Shown here one piece after another: positions 43,483 through 56,100 of a DNA stretch of 64,000 nt (the stretch's first letter is position 1; the number at the start of each line of letters is the position of its first letter). The notes beneath the pieces were generated by a model. The model had not been told where the DNA came from and searched no databases. It worked only from the letters and a program-made list of their open reading frames with translations. This DNA is from Celoporthe dispersa. Taxonomy: Eukaryota; Ascomycota; Sordariomycetes; Diaporthales; Cryphonectriaceae. Location: contig WAID01000003.1 of NCBI GenBank assembly GCA_016584495.1, positions 2,542,001 through 2,606,000 of the forward strand, given 5' to 3'. Both the position numbers and the translations under genes were made by a program.

Positions 43483-45703
43483 TGTGAAAGGTATATAAGT
43501 TCGGGCTGTGGATATGGACTGGTTCTTCGAGAGTAGTATTGCTCTTCAGGGTAGAGTTCGCCAAGTGCTTATGACAGCACGTTGAGTGAACTCAGGACGG
43601 ACGACGACACAGAGCTTGTTGAGGAGATTGTTGTTTCGTTGAGTGTCGTTTGCTCGCGGAACACTAGAGATCTAATTTCTGGGGTTGTGGAACCTCTATT
43701 AATACTAGTCTAAGTGGCCTCATCCCCGCGTTGTGAAAAGCATCGGTAAACTCGAACAGTCCGTCGCTGCGCACCGCGACTCCGCACTCTCGAGTCAATA
43801 AGTATGGAACGGCACGAATGCCAACGTAGCAAGGGCATTGACTTGGTATTTAGGCACTGTAGGGAAGCCCCCCCCTTTCCAGACCACAGTTTCCCCAAAC
43901 GCACCGTTATCCACACAAGTCTCTCGATGTCACCACTGATGGCGGGCTGCACGAGGATGCAGGGAGGCAGGCGGCGCATAACAGCGCCCCAGGGCTTGAG
44001 ATCTACTGGCTGGCTTCATGGTGTGAGACCGTGCAAGAAATAATTATGCCTACTAGGGGGATAGCAGCGTATTCGTAATCGTATCAAGTCGTATGCACGC
44101 ACCCTGTCGCAGCGCATCGATGGATCTGCACCTCGACTTGCTCTGGTGGGATGTAGACTCTCATATCTACTGTGTAGGATCAGTTTGGCTGCCATAATTT
44201 CGAGCGGCTACTGCACAGACGAGCGGCGAAACTGAAGAGTGGACGCCCACTTAGGCAGGTATGCGGGCTGACGTGAACTTTAAGGTGTAGGACTGACCAA
44301 TGGTGTCTTGGAAATTACCGAACACATGCAAGCTCTGGGAGGACGGCATGACGCGGGTGGGTTGTATGTAAGGCAAGGAATTCGGTATTCTCGAAGCCGT
44401 CCCGAGTTGGTCCTCCCGCCGTTTATTTGCTTTGTGCTCTCGACGGAGTCCGTCCCAGTCTCCGAGCATTCAGTTCATGTAACATCATAAGTGTGACAGC
44501 GGTCCTTATGGGCCTGATGCTAACATCTGAAGTCTATGTGGCGGCCCGAGGAGTGGCGTCCAGGGCTGCTAGGCTGAGGTGACGACTGCTCCATGACCAC
44601 CTGCCGGAACGGTCTGGTTAAATAGCTATTGCAGGCCTCGACTGGTGCTAAGTCCGCGTCTGGCGGTGGCGTTGGTGTTGGCGTCGGCAGTGCAGTTTGC
44701 CTATCTACCTCCTCAAACAACAATAATGGGACACGCGGTAATAAAAATGGATTTGTATTGTTGCTGATGCTTGGTCGAAAAGGCCAAGTCTGAGGGCAGG
44801 GAGAGTACGGGTTTCGGGCATACGTAGCCCCCTTCCGACCCGCCACACTGTATATTCATCAGTGAATGCCTCAGGCTCGAGGCCTGTGCTTTGCATCTGC
44901 ATCGTGCCCACCTCGCCTCTTCTCTCTCTCTCTCTCTCGCTCTTCCAGGTCCCAGCGCAGAGAGAGGTCCAGACGGCCCAGAAATAGGTTCGACTGCCGG
45001 TCGTGACAAAAAATGCTCGACCCGTAGTCGCTGGTGACGTTCAGTCTGAAGACGCCCTGATATGCTGGTGAACTCATGTCGAACTGAAAAGGTGGTCGTC
45101 AAAAGTTGTAAGTAATATACCTGAGATCGGAGCTTGCAGCAAGCTTCACAGCAAGCTTCGATCTCTAAGTTTCCATCTGCCGAGAAGGCATGGCTGTGAA
45201 AGTTAAGTGCGATCAGGGTTGCGGGAAGAAGGAAAAACGGCTATAGTCCACGCAACTTGGTCATCGAGATCCGTTTGGAAGGTACTTACATATTAGAGGA
45301 GTAAATTGTGTGGCATACATTTGCTGTGGCATAGCCTCATGGGTATTTGGGCTTGCTGGAGTTTCGCAATTCGTGCAAGAGCATGTCTGGTGTCGAGCTT
45401 CTCTCCCCTCCTCAGGTACGTACCTGTAGCACCTACTGTGTAGAGGCTAAGGTCCCTGTAGATTATGTAAGCGTTCCAACTGTTTGCCTGCCGCCGGCCA
45501 GTGGCATCTGCAGCAGGCAGAGCTCCCATTGCGACAGCTTCCAGACTATCAATTCATCATCATCATCAACGCCGAAAACCCACACCTGCCATCTTCTTGC
45601 TGGCCAACACCACCAGATCGTACACTTTTCCCCCTCAAACTCCCCGTCCACACCGAAGATCGTACGCCTTCCAACGAATATCTTTCCTCACCACTCAGTC
45701 AAA
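43483..45703. other. Divergent intergenic region (2.2 kb)
   Basis: Lies upstream of both the P450 (-) and Rpn5 (+) genes. Only chance frames. The Rpn5 side (45540-45700) is A/C- and CT-rich leader. Nothing else recognised. Confidence 0.45.
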
Positions 45704-47315
45704 ATGGCCAGCGCGGCGTTGAGACCAGACAAGGACTTCACCAAGGAGGTCGACCAGCAGATTCCCCAGGCTGAACTGCTTGCCAAGGTGCGCTGCACTC
45801 CGGATGAAGAGGGCCAACGCAATCCCGGCCTGTACGCATCGCTAACCATCAACTCTCACGCCTTAGACCAACCTGCAGGGTGCCATCGAGCAGCTTGGCC
45901 TCTTGGAGAAGCAGACACGTCAGGTACGCCAGGTGCCCCGAGCGGCTGCTCGTTTCCCTTCTCACGTGCCTGGACCGTCTCTAACCATATGGTTCCTGAC
46001 AATAGGCCTCCGATCTTGCGTCCACATCCCGCCTCCTCATCGCCATCGTAAGCCTCTGCAGGAACGCTGGCGACTGGGATCTCCTCACCGACCAGGTCAC
46101 CATCCTCTCCAAGAAACATGGCCAGCTCAAGCAGGCGACCCAGAAGATGGTGCAGTCCGTCATCGACATCCTGGGTGACATATCCAGCATCGACAGGAAA
46201 GTCCAGGTCATCGAAACCCTGCGTACAGTCACCGAAGGCAAGATCTTTGTCGAGGTTGAGCGGGCCCGCGTCACCAAGATCTTGTCCGACCTGAAGAAGG
46301 ACCACTATGGCGATGTCAAGGCCGCTCGCGACATCCTGTGCGAGCTGCAGGTGGAGACATTTGGGTCCATGGACCGCAAGGAGAAGACAGAATTCATCCT
46401 CGACCAGGTTGCCCTCTGCATACAAACACAAGACTGGACCCAGGCAGGCATCCTCAGCAGAAAGATCAGCACCAAGTACCTGCAGAGTGCCGACGACGCC
46501 ACGCCCCTGAAACTGCGATACTACGAGCAACAGGTCCTCCTGGCCAAGAGCGAAGACAGGTACCTGGATGCGTGCAAGCACTACCGGGAGGTCCTCGACA
46601 TCCCTTCTGTACAGGAAGACGAGACCCTATTCAAGGCGGTAAGTTACAGGGCGGGCTTGTTCCAGCACCCCGGCCGTTATCTCTCTCGACGCTGACCCCC
46701 GTGGCGCAGACCCTGGCACGCATCATCTACTTTGCAGTCCTGGCACCCCACGACAATGAGCAGCACGACCTGATGCACCGCATCAAGGCGGACGCGCGCA
46801 ACTCCCAGGTGCCCCTGGAGGCCAAGCTCCTGGAGGAGTTCACAGTGCAGGAGCTGATGCGGTGGCCCAACGTCGAGCAGATCTACGGGCCACACCTCTG
46901 CCAGACCGACATCTTCGACGCCCAGCTCGGCGCGTCTGCGGACCCCAAGGCCAACCAGCGGTGGGAGGACCTGCGCAAGCGGGTTATCGAGCACAACGTG
47001 CGCGTGATCGCCAAGTACTACACCCGCATCCGGATGGACCGCCTCACACAGCACCTGGACCTCAGCGAGGACGAGACGGAGAAGTACATCAGCGAGCTCG
47101 TCACGTCCAAGATGGTCTATGCCCGCATCGACCGCCCGGCCCGTGTCGTGAGCTTTGCCAAGCCGAGGGGCGTCGACGACGTCCTGAACGAGTGGAGCTA
47201 CAACATGAAGGACCTGCTCAACCACCTGGGCAAGATCGAGCACCTCATCACGAAGGACGAGATGATGGCCAGCATACAGCCCTCAGGAAAGAAGGCCGTT
47301 CAGAACAAGGCCTAG
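45704..47315 (+). CDS. RPN5: 26S proteasome regulatory lid subunit Rpn5 (PSMD12)
   Basis: Exons: 45704-45787, 45867-45923, 46006-46638 and 46710-47315; introns of 79, 82 and 71 nt; 459 aa. The N-terminal helical repeats contain LLEKQTRQASDLASTSRLLI and LSKKHGQLKQATQKMVQSVI. The C-terminal third is a PCI domain (VIAKYYTRIRMDRLTQHLDL, then YISELVTSKMVYARIDRPA), followed by the coiled-coil end NHLGKIEHLITKDEMMASIQ. This order and the motifs match Rpn5, a scaffold of the 19S lid that binds Rpn9 and Rpn11 and helps lid assembly; the COP9 subunit Csn4 is the closest paralogue and fits less well. No frameshift. The start codon lies in a good context (AAAATGG). Confidence 0.92.
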
Positions 47316-48025
47316 GAGGATGTCTCATGACTTGGGGCTCTGTGATGAGAGTGGGTTATGAATTGGACCAAGACGTTAGGCGTTCGGGTAGACCTGGGAG
47401 CATTTTCTATAGTCTCAGGGGCGGAACTGGCAATTACGAGCAAAATGGCATTATAGTAATGACATACGGGTTGACCTTAAAAGTGATGGATCTTGAACAA
47501 GCACAACGATCTGCCAGAGGAACCACACTTCTGGTTTTTTTGGTTGGGGGGGGTGGGCTGGTGGGCTGCCTCTTTTAGTCCGTGATATGATGCTTTACTG
47601 GGAAGACTCTGCCCAGCGAGGATCGTTCTAGGGCAAGTCAGAACACAAGACGAGATGCAGTGAAATCATGTCGTAGCACGTATCCCAGGGGCTGCTGATT
47701 GTCCTCTTGAGACCGGAGTAGAAGGCCGTATCGTCGCAGCGCTCCGGTGCGGGCCGCTTACGGAGCACGAATCGCGCGGATGTCATCGGCCGGTGGATCC
47801 TGGGACGTGGAACCGATCGCCCCCTTCCGTTGAAACCCGGCCTCTTGCGTGCGCGTGTCAAGGCTCACCTCAACTTGCAGCCTCCGTCGACCTCGCTCAC
47901 TCACCCACTCACCCAACTCATAGTACACCACCTTCATGCACACCGTCTCAAGGCTCGGGCGGTCCTATCTCAACCCTAGACAGAACCTCTCGTTCTCGTA
48001 TCTTTCGTGCAGGTGCTACACAGTC
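47316..48025. other. Intergenic Rpn5 to serine hydrolase
   Basis: This is 710 bp between two genes on the same strand. The right half is C/T-rich leader sequence of the hydrolase gene. No gene. Confidence 0.55.
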
Positions 48026-48960
48026 ATGGCCGACGCGGGTGCTCCGGCCAAGAAGCCCAAGGACGACGGCATGAGGGAGGTCAGGATCCTGATGCTCCAC
48101 GGTAAGATGAGTTGCTTCCCCCTCCCACCAGGCGCTTCTTCTCTTCTCATCCTTCCTCTCGCCATGTTGCTATTTTTTCTTTTCTATCAACTCCTTCCGT
48201 CCCCTTTGCCTTGTTCAGCTTCTCGGCCTAACACCAACTTTTCCCCTTAGGATACACCCAGTCCGGTCCCCTCTTCCACGCCAAGACCCGCGCCCTGGAG
48301 AAACTCCTCATCAAATCCCTCGCCCCCCTCAAGATCAAACCCACCCTCCTCTACCCCACGGCCCCCAACCGGCTCTCGCCCAGGGACATCCCGGGCTACT
48401 CACCCCCCGAGGGCGGGGCCGAGGAGACCGAGACGGACGCATGGGCGTGGTTCCGCAAGGACGAGGCGACGGGGTCGTACCGCCTGCTGCGCGAGGGCAT
48501 GGACAGCGTGGCGCGCGCGATCCGCGAGGAGGGCGGCGGGCACGTGGACGGCGTCGTGGGGTTCTCGCAAGGAGGCGCGGTGGCGGGGATGCTGGCGTCT
48601 GCGCTGGAGAGGCAGCGCGAGGCGGCGGTGACAGCAGAGGCGGAGTGGCTCGCTCCCCTCCGGGAGGCCAACGGCGGGCGGCCTCTCAAGTTCGCGGTCG
48701 TGTACAGCGGGTTCTTCGCGCCGCCCGGGGACCTGGCGTGGCTGTATGAGCCGCGGGTGCAGACGCCGACACTGCATTTCATCGGGAGCCTGGACACGGT
48801 GGTCGAGGAAGGGCGGAGCCGGGGGCTGGTGGCGCGGTGTGAGGATCCTGTGGTTGTGGTACACCCTGGTGGTCACTATGTGCCGGTGAGCAAGGAGTGG
48901 GTGACGCCGCTGGTTGGGTTTGTGAGGAGGTGGTGTGAGGATGATGCGGATGAGAGCTGA
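48026..48960 (+). CDS. FSH1-type serine hydrolase (alpha/beta hydrolase)
   Basis: Exon 1 48026-48101, intron 48102-48250 (gtaaga..ccttag), exon 2 48251-48960; 261 aa. The start is MADAGAPAKKPKDDGMREVR. ILMLHGYTQSG is the first strand and oxyanion region of the FSH/DUF341 hydrolases. The catalytic triad is complete: Ser131 in GFSQGG, Asp207 in IGSLDTVV and His234 in HPGGHYVP. YSGFFAPPG is also characteristic. Fungal FSH proteins are small cytosolic esterases/thioesterases related to yeast Fsh1-3 and mammalian OVCA2; the natural substrate is unknown. Exon 2 is very GC-rich with strong G/C third positions. No frameshift was found. Confidence 0.92.
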
Positions 48961-49520
48961 GCGGTGTGAGTGAGTGACTGCATCACGGGTTGAGGAGAAA
49001 AGGAGGACAGACCTCACTCTGGTTATCAGAGATCGCATAGACTTCCTTCGAGGCACGATGGACTTTATATATATATATATAAGACGAGAGAGCTAGAATG
49101 CATCCATACAGATATCTTGTCATGGTGTTGGAGATTCTACACGACCACGGTCACGATCACGACCACAACGATAATCAAGACAGGTTCTCTTGCATATTTC
49201 AGCCTCGAAGCTCATGTTTATGCAGAAGGTGAGCTACACAACAATCCAAACGAGTCTGATTTTGAGACGACTCATTCACGGACACAGTATCGCGGCGAGC
49301 TTGTATGAAATCGTCCATCCTCCAACGCCTGCGGCATGCAAATCCGAACTAGCATGGCGTGACAAAAGCAAAATGCGGGCCCCCATATAGACAAGACAAG
49401 AGAAAACGCCAGCCTATGCTTCCAGTGGCTCCGAGCCTCCCTCCACACATTCAATCTCTCCTCGAGGCGACAACATGCATGTATGTATATGTGTGTATGT
49501 GTATACATATTCATAGCGGC
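48961..49520. other. Region between convergent genes with an (AT)n tract
   Basis: This is 560 bp between the hydrolase (+) and transporter (-) stops. A TA repeat lies at 49065-49081 and TG-rich sequence at about 49483-49507. No gene. Confidence 0.6.
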
Positions 49521-51385
49521 TTAGTGGGCCACCGTGAAGAAAGTATTCAGGATTAAGCACACCACCATGACACAGACACCATAGATGGCCAGACATAATG
49601 CCAGCTGCCTCAAGAGGCCGTGCTCAATATGCTCTAGATCCCACCTCCACCTCTTCCGCAACCGTGTCCAGCTGTTCTGAAGGGCGCTCCTGCTGGACCG
49701 GATGCTCCTGGCGTCCTCGAGAATGCCAGAGCCCGTAGGCTCGAGGCCTGCATCGGGGTCGTCTTCACTCTCGCTGTTTGCGGCGTCCACATCGTCATCC
49801 TCCTTGGCGAGCCGCTGGTGGTGGATGCTGTCTGGGTCGCTGATCTTGTAGTAGAAAAGCCCCGGGAGAATAAAACTGATGGAGGTGGAGCCCGTGGCGC
49901 CGACGTAGGCAAGCACTCGGTCGAGTTGCGACACGTTCAGCGCGGTCACGTACGCGAGGACGATGATAACAGTGGTGAGCAGGGCGAAACGGAGCTCCGA
50001 GATGCTTGCCACGGGCGCGCCGTGGCTGTCGGTCTGCGCCCCGGCGGTGGGGAGGATGCTGTGGCCGTTGGAAGAGTGCTCTCGGTTGTTGGAGCGGTTT
50101 GGTCGCCACTTCAGGACTGCGTCGAGGGACGCCCGGCAGGGGTGGACCTGCAGTGGCACGCTGAACATGACGAGGATGACGATGGCGGCCTTGCCGATGG
50201 TCGAGGCGATAGATGGCGGGTACATGCTGACGATGTTGCCCAGGACGTCATTGCCAAACGTGAAGTAGCCCGTGATGGCCACCAGGACATAGATGCTGGC
50301 TGCGGAGCCGATGCTGGAGGAGATGACCCCGACGATGCTGCCTGGTGAGTTGTCCTTGATCTCGTTGAGGACGGAGAACATCTGCTCTCATGTCAGCCAT
50401 GGTCATGGTCAAGGGGGCCGCGTCTGGGGTCTGCAGCAGGGCCAAACATACGTTCTGGTGGCAGGTGTATGCAAACACCACCACCGGCAGGCTGCTCAGG
50501 AAAGCAATCGGGCCGTTCCAGTGAATGATGTTGACGTCGCCTCGGTTCTCAATGGAGTCCGAGGCGAAATGGTACACAACCAGTATGATCAGGTATCCGA
50601 TGGAGATCAGAGCAATAACGCTCGTGTACTTGAGAGAGTCCAGCCTCCTGAGGAAGCTCAGCGGTATGATGACCAGCATGAAGGCCGTGATCCAAAAGTG
50701 CCGGTCCATCAGGAAGGGATATGCATCCGCGCTGGTGTTGAACCCCCTCATGACCCCCCGGCATCAAGTCCCCAATGATGATGAGGTACGAGACCCCAAC
50801 GCCGAAGCACTTCACAGCAATGGCGGCATCAAATATTACGGCGGCGTTCGGGTACGTGAGCTGCGACAGCGCAAAGAAGGAGGAGCTCCCCCTGTCGAGG
50901 TAGCGGGCGCATCTTGACTGCAGGTAGAGGCCGAAGGCGGATGTGAGGCCCGACCAGAGTATGATGATTGTTCCCAACAGCATTCCCATCTGTGACATAG
51001 CGTGTGGCATTGCAAGCGTTCCGGCGCCAACGATCGTGTTCAGGAGGTTTATATTGCTCGAGAGCATGGAGGCCTGGCCGCCCCCTTCCTTGGGGCTGCG
51101 CCCTCGTCTCGGTCTGCCCAACACACAAGAGAAAGTCAGCACCAGGTCTCCTCGCAGTCCCTGTGGCAGCACGCAATGGCCATGACCCGTAGACTTTGAG
51201 GCGGCCTTGCAGAGTCGACTAGGCCGAGGACATCTTCCTGGGAGAGAAGACACTCCCCGGGAATGTCGCAACACATCCTATCCAGCCAGGCGCAAGAGCA
51301 GAGGACGGCAGCCAACATACCGTGCCATATCTCCGGGTTCAGAGCCGGACGCAGTTCCACCAGAGAACGTCGAGTAGTTCGTCAT
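49521..51385 (-). CDS. Vacuolar amino-acid transporter (AVT/AAAP family), one frameshift
   Basis: Exons: 51385-51321, 51113-50452 and 50381-49521; introns 51320-51114 (207 nt) and 50451-50382 (70 nt); 528 aa. A short polar N-terminus (MTNYSTFSGGTASGSEPGDM) is followed by the first helix motif INLLNTIVGAGTLAMPHAMS, typical of AAAP transporters. I count about ten further membrane segments, among them AVKCFGVGVSYLIIIGDLMP, WITAFMLVIIPLSF, VISSSIGSAASIYVLVAITG and VCVMVVCLILNTFF at the end. A long acidic loop (KEDDDVDAANSESEDDPDAG) precedes the last helices. Relatives (yeast Avt family) export or import neutral amino acids across the vacuolar membrane. A surplus base in the run 50754-50759 breaks the frame between GDLMPG and VMRGFN; removing it makes all phases agree. 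The long first intron could hide a small exon. Confidence 0.9.
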
Positions 51386-52411
51386 AGCACTCGCACCGCA
51401 GCGCAGGCAACCAGATACATCCGGCGCAAGGTGAATGTCCAGGTAGGATTCCGCGATGTCAGATCGACGTTCGTCTGGCCTGTGGCCTTTGTGTGTGGGT
51501 TTCTCGCTGGTCTGTCGCTCGCTCTGGAGGGCTGAGAGTAGTCGCTTCAGACAAACAGCTGCGGTCGGGATGGACAGTCGTCGATACGGAGGAAGAAGGA
51601 GGAGGAAGAGGAGGACGTTGTTGGTTGTGTGAATAAAGATCCAACCGACTAAGCAGGTCGGGACGTAGACCGGCCTTTTTGCCCGGCGCTGGTCAACCGG
51701 CAACGCTAGACAGCCAACTCAAGCTGAGGCTTCCCACCTGGCCCAGTTGAGGGCCTGGTCGGGTGACGGCTGGCCCTGGACCCAGAATTTGTTGACGTGA
51801 TCTCAAAGCAACGCAAAGTCAGCAGTCCAGACAAAAGAAGGGAGGATAGACGATAAGGAAGAAGAACTAAGGTCAGCATGCTTCAGACAAGCTGCTGACC
51901 TGGAAATGAAAAGTCATGTTTGGTGACGAGAACAGCCAAGCTGCATGTCCACTAATAATGTCCCAAGTAACAATTTGTCAGTCTGCTTGGCTTTTTTGGC
52001 CAACTTGATCGCCAGCAGATTAGGTTGCACTAGAGGAAAGACAGAACGCCCCCCCACACAAACGCACACCTATACCCACAAGTGACACGGGGCAGTGGGC
52101 AGGGGGCCAGGCTGGCAAAGCTCGGCCCTGCAACCCCCGTTCTGACGTAAGTAGAAGCCCTGAACTGCCAGTCCGGTGTGTTGTCAATGAATCCCGGGCT
52201 CCACCACTGCCGACGCGTTACTGAAGAACACTTCGCTACCACCACGCGATACGTCTACGAATTATTGCGATTAGGCTCTGCCCACCCTTGGAGGAAAAGA
52301 GGAGTTGTGCCGCCTGCTGATAGTCTCAAGAGTAAATTGGCAGGCCAGGAGCAGGAGAGCGCGGGTGGAAAGCTCAGGCAAGTCTCGCCCTCAGGCCAAG
52401 CTCGGCCCAAA
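51386..52411. other. Divergent promoter region: transporter / RO10-like gene
   Basis: About 1 kb between genes reading apart. It includes a GGA-rich tract around 51585-51615 and no other gene. The frame of the RO10-like gene is open upstream to 52178, but without coding character. Confidence 0.5.
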
Positions 52412-53123
52412 ATGGACAACCAAACTCTGGACAAGACCACCCTCACCACCATCTCCCTCCTCGAGGCCCGCCTGCTGCGGATCGAGCAGCTCCTCTACGG
52501 CACAGCATCAGCACCTCACTCCAGCCCGCCCTCCGAGTCGGCCCTCAGCTCCCTGGGCGATCTTGAGCGGCGCTTTTCAAACCCTCATCTCGCGCTTCCG
52601 CGTCTACGCCGATATACTCAAGCTTTGTACGTCTCCGTCTCCCACGCTGGTGTGGTTGTGTGTGTGCTCGCACGCAGAACCAGCTTGCTGACGAACAGTG
52701 GCATCTCCATCACAGACCGCACCCACCCGACCTTCTTCTCCCCGCCGCCCGACCCCTCGCAACCCCCCCTCCCAGCTCGACGCCCCCGCCCTGCGCGCCA
52801 CCGTCCTCTCCTTCGCCTCCTCGTTCCCCGGCACCGTCTCCGCCCTCACATCCGTCACCTCCGACACCCCCGTCCCGGACCCGGCCCTCTCCGCCGAGCT
52901 GGTCGCCTTGCTGCCCAGGATGAAGGCCGTGGAGGCTGCGCAGCTGGCGCAGGAGGCCGAGGTCGCCGAGCTGAGGGCGCGGAGCGAGGGCGTGGTGGGC
53001 GCGTGGTATGAGCAGAGGGTCGTGGGGTATGGAGGCTTCGTGGCGGATGTCGAGGGGCGGGTGGAGGGGGTGGAGCGGCGCGTGAGGAGAGTCGAGGCTG
53101 CCAGGGGGAGGGAGGAGGTTTGA
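52412..53123 (+). CDS. RO10-like nuclear distribution protein (dynein/dynactin pathway), two frameshifts
   Basis: Exon 1 52412-52626, intron 52627-52715 (gtacgt..tcacag, branch gctgac), exon 2 52716-53123; about 206 aa after correction. The sequence starts MDNQTLDKTTLTTISLLEAR and continues LLRIEQLLYG, SLGDLERRF, QTLISRFRVYADILKLYRTH. The C-terminus is a coiled coil (MKAVEAAQLAQEAEVAELRA, DVEGRVEGVERRVRRVEAAR). This matches, as I recall it, Neurospora RO-10, needed for nuclear movement and related to the p24 dynactin subunit. One surplus T in the run 52574-52577 separates ERRF from QTLISRF. One surplus C in the run 52763-52769 separates SPPPDPSQPP from SQLDAPALRA. With both removed the exon phases agree, so the gene is probably intact in the organism. 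Confidence 0.82.
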
Positions 53124-56100
53124 AGGTTCTGAGGACGGAAGGAGGACTACTTTTTGGACGCGAGATGGTGGTGGTGATGATCATGATGAGCAGGTGGGCT
53201 CTATGGCTGGAGGCTGGCCCAGCTGGGCGCTGCAAGGCCAGTAAGACCGTGAGCAGTGGGCTCCGTGCTGCTGTCTGTTCCAGGGGCCCGGCGTGACCAG
53301 TTCCCACAAGCTGGTCCGCAAGCGATCTGGGCCACGGGCCGGCGTGGTGAAGGAATGGGGCCCTCAGATATCCGATGCCCGCTGAGGGTAGCCAGTCGGC
53401 TGGTGGTCGGGACGACAGAGCGTGGCACTTGTTTGTACAACGAGGTCGACGGACACAGCGCCGGCCTAGTCTACATGTCCTCACGGGGTTTGGCATCTCG
53501 GAGGCAGAGCAATGTAGGCAAGGCTCGCCAGCCCCTTGACAGGACCGGCGATGGCAGGCAGGGTGATGGTCGCGCCATATTCCAATTGGACTTCACTACA
53601 TTGACTCCCTTGGCCGATTGATGCCAGAACGCCCTTGGCTGTAATCTAGCTATAGAATGGGAGCTCAAGAAGACGATGACAAGGGCAGCGTGAACCACAG
53701 TGTCCTCCATGACAGTCAGGCACGCAGATCTGGTCGAGCCTGCAAACTAGATCTATACGGAAGACGGGTATTAGCCTTCCAGATCGCCTAGATAGGCGAG
53801 CTGTATCGCCTGGAGCTTAAGGGCGAGCATGTGGAGAGATTGTGCAATCTCGTTGCAAGCTTCTCGGAGAGCGCAGCAGCAGGGGCAATCAGAGCTCACA
53901 CTCATGTAGATAAAAGTGAGAGACCCGCTTCTAAGCAACCCCATGCGGGTGGTAGCTATGCAGCAAAACGCAGCCACGAGGGAAGCCGCCTGGATCGAAG
54001 AGCTCCCAACCCAGATGATACATAGCAGGACGACGCGGCGTGATCAGTGCGTTACTGCATGCGATACGAACACGTCGATCCCATGCTATCATCACCGTGA
54101 CGGGCTGTCCACAATGCGTAACAGCCACTCTCAGTCGGCAACACGGCCGGGAAGACGGAACTCCGAGTTTCAGCAACGCCGCGCTGCCAACCTTATCTTC
54201 ATGCAAGAGGGATCGCTTCTGGTCCCAAGAAACCTTCTGTCTCTCTCTCTCTCTCTCCCTCTCTCTGCAAGTTCGTCTAGGACGAATGCCGAGAACGGAG
54301 GAGACCAGATATTAGGTTTCCTCGGTTGTGCAGTTGACAAGCGAGGGGCGCGCGTGTGAAGAAAGATACGCAGGATCTTCGTCACGGTGGGCCGGGGGCA
54401 GATGAGAAGGGCCTTTTCGGCTTCACCCTGCGCCGCCGCCACGTGCGTGGTGCGGTAGCGAGGGTGAAAAGAACCAGCGTAGAGAGATTGGACGCATCGG
54501 CGACGGTGTCCAGGGTGTGTGGTATTGAAGCCTTGGCAGGGGATCCGGTCCACAGTGCGTCGGGCGGAATAAAGACTCCTGCTACAGCCTATACTGGCGT
54601 TTAATGAACAAATGTAAAGCCTCAAATTGTACGCAGATGAGGGGTGTTCATGGTAGCGGCACTACATAGCCAGATGAACAACCACAAGTGGACTCCTGAA
54701 ACGCTCTGGTGTAGCCCGCTCTCATGGGATGAACCGCTACGAGCTGCCCTCGTTAAATCTGGGAGGGGGGGAGGAGAGGGGAGGGGGCCTGGGCCTCGGC
54801 GTCGGGCCTCTTAGATATATCTGCTATACATGTCATGTGCTAACTTCATCTAGTCGTTGCATGCGAATCAAAGTCTCCGCGGATACGTCTTCGTTGACAA
54901 TCAGGTTCCCGACTTGACTTGTTTTGTGCGATTCACCCCGAGTCGAAGTTGGCTGGCCTCGCCCTGATCGGCAGGGCAGACCCACTTGTGTGTCCAGCCC
55001 TATATTCAGGAACAGATGAGAGTCCTTGGCTAACGGCTTGGGCGGATTCGATAGTCCGGTACTCGCCGGGAAGGGCACCGTGGGCTGCTGTAGGAGTCGC
55101 CTACCACTTGTGTGTGTGTGTGTTTCTGTCTAAATAGCAATCGCCTGGTCAGAAATGCCAAGTGCATCTCACCACCAAAAGGCCCAAAACGACCCGGCCG
55201 GGTGGCTACAGTATGTGTGCATGTGTAATCTGCTGTCTTGCGTAAGACCCCGCGGTCCCGATCAAGCTTTCGGTGGAGCGCGAAGGAGCTGTTGCATTGG
55301 CAAGGCTATTTTTGTGAACCACCTGATGCATCGTCGCTAGACATAATGTAGGGATTTTGAGAGTCCGAGCCGAAAGAGAGAGAGAGAGATGCCATGTTCA
55401 GAGATTCATTCAACCTAGATTTTAGGGCCGGGCGCTTCGATGCATGGCTTTGCTGGTGACGGTGTCTAGCCACGCCACCAACAGGCACGAGAGAATAGTT
55501 ATTTAATGGACAGCGAAACCCCAACCCCCCCCAAGAAAAAAAAAAGAAGTAGAAGACGGAGGGGGGGAAAGAAGAGAAAGCCAAGTCCAAAAAAAAAAAA
55601 AGGTAGAAGAAAAAACCACCAAAATGGGCCAAGATATCCGCTTCGACCAGGTCGCATACTGGTCTGGCCGGTTAGCTCAGCACTATGTTGGGTGAGATTG
55701 TGACGAGGACCCGTTGGCTTGCGGGTGATGAGCAAGCGTTGACTGCAGGAAATCTTTTGTGCAGTCGGTGTGATGGAAAGGGACCCATCAACATGGCCAA
55801 GCGAGGGAGTGTGATCGAGAACCTGACCGCTATGGGCAGCATGCGGCGCTAGACTGGTGCTGACGCAGGAACGGCCGCAATGTGGGCCAGAAATCTGCAA
55901 AAAGAAAAACAAAACGTTCGTCTGTTATTTTCCACACGGTGCTTGTCGCCAAGACGATGATCCGGTGCGCTGCTTCGGAATGTGCCCAGATGGCAGTGAT
56001 GGGCTGGTGAGCCGCCTTCGTCTCAGTCTTGGCGAGAACCTCGACTTGCCGAACTGATCGTGCTGTAAAATACCTTTAGCTCGAGCCCCTGCTGCGTGCG

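Noticed and set aside
46338..47578. Long overlapping frames on the + strand inside Rpn5
   Set aside because: Out-of-frame shadows of the GC-rich Rpn5 exons; the Rpn5 frame has full domain conservation.
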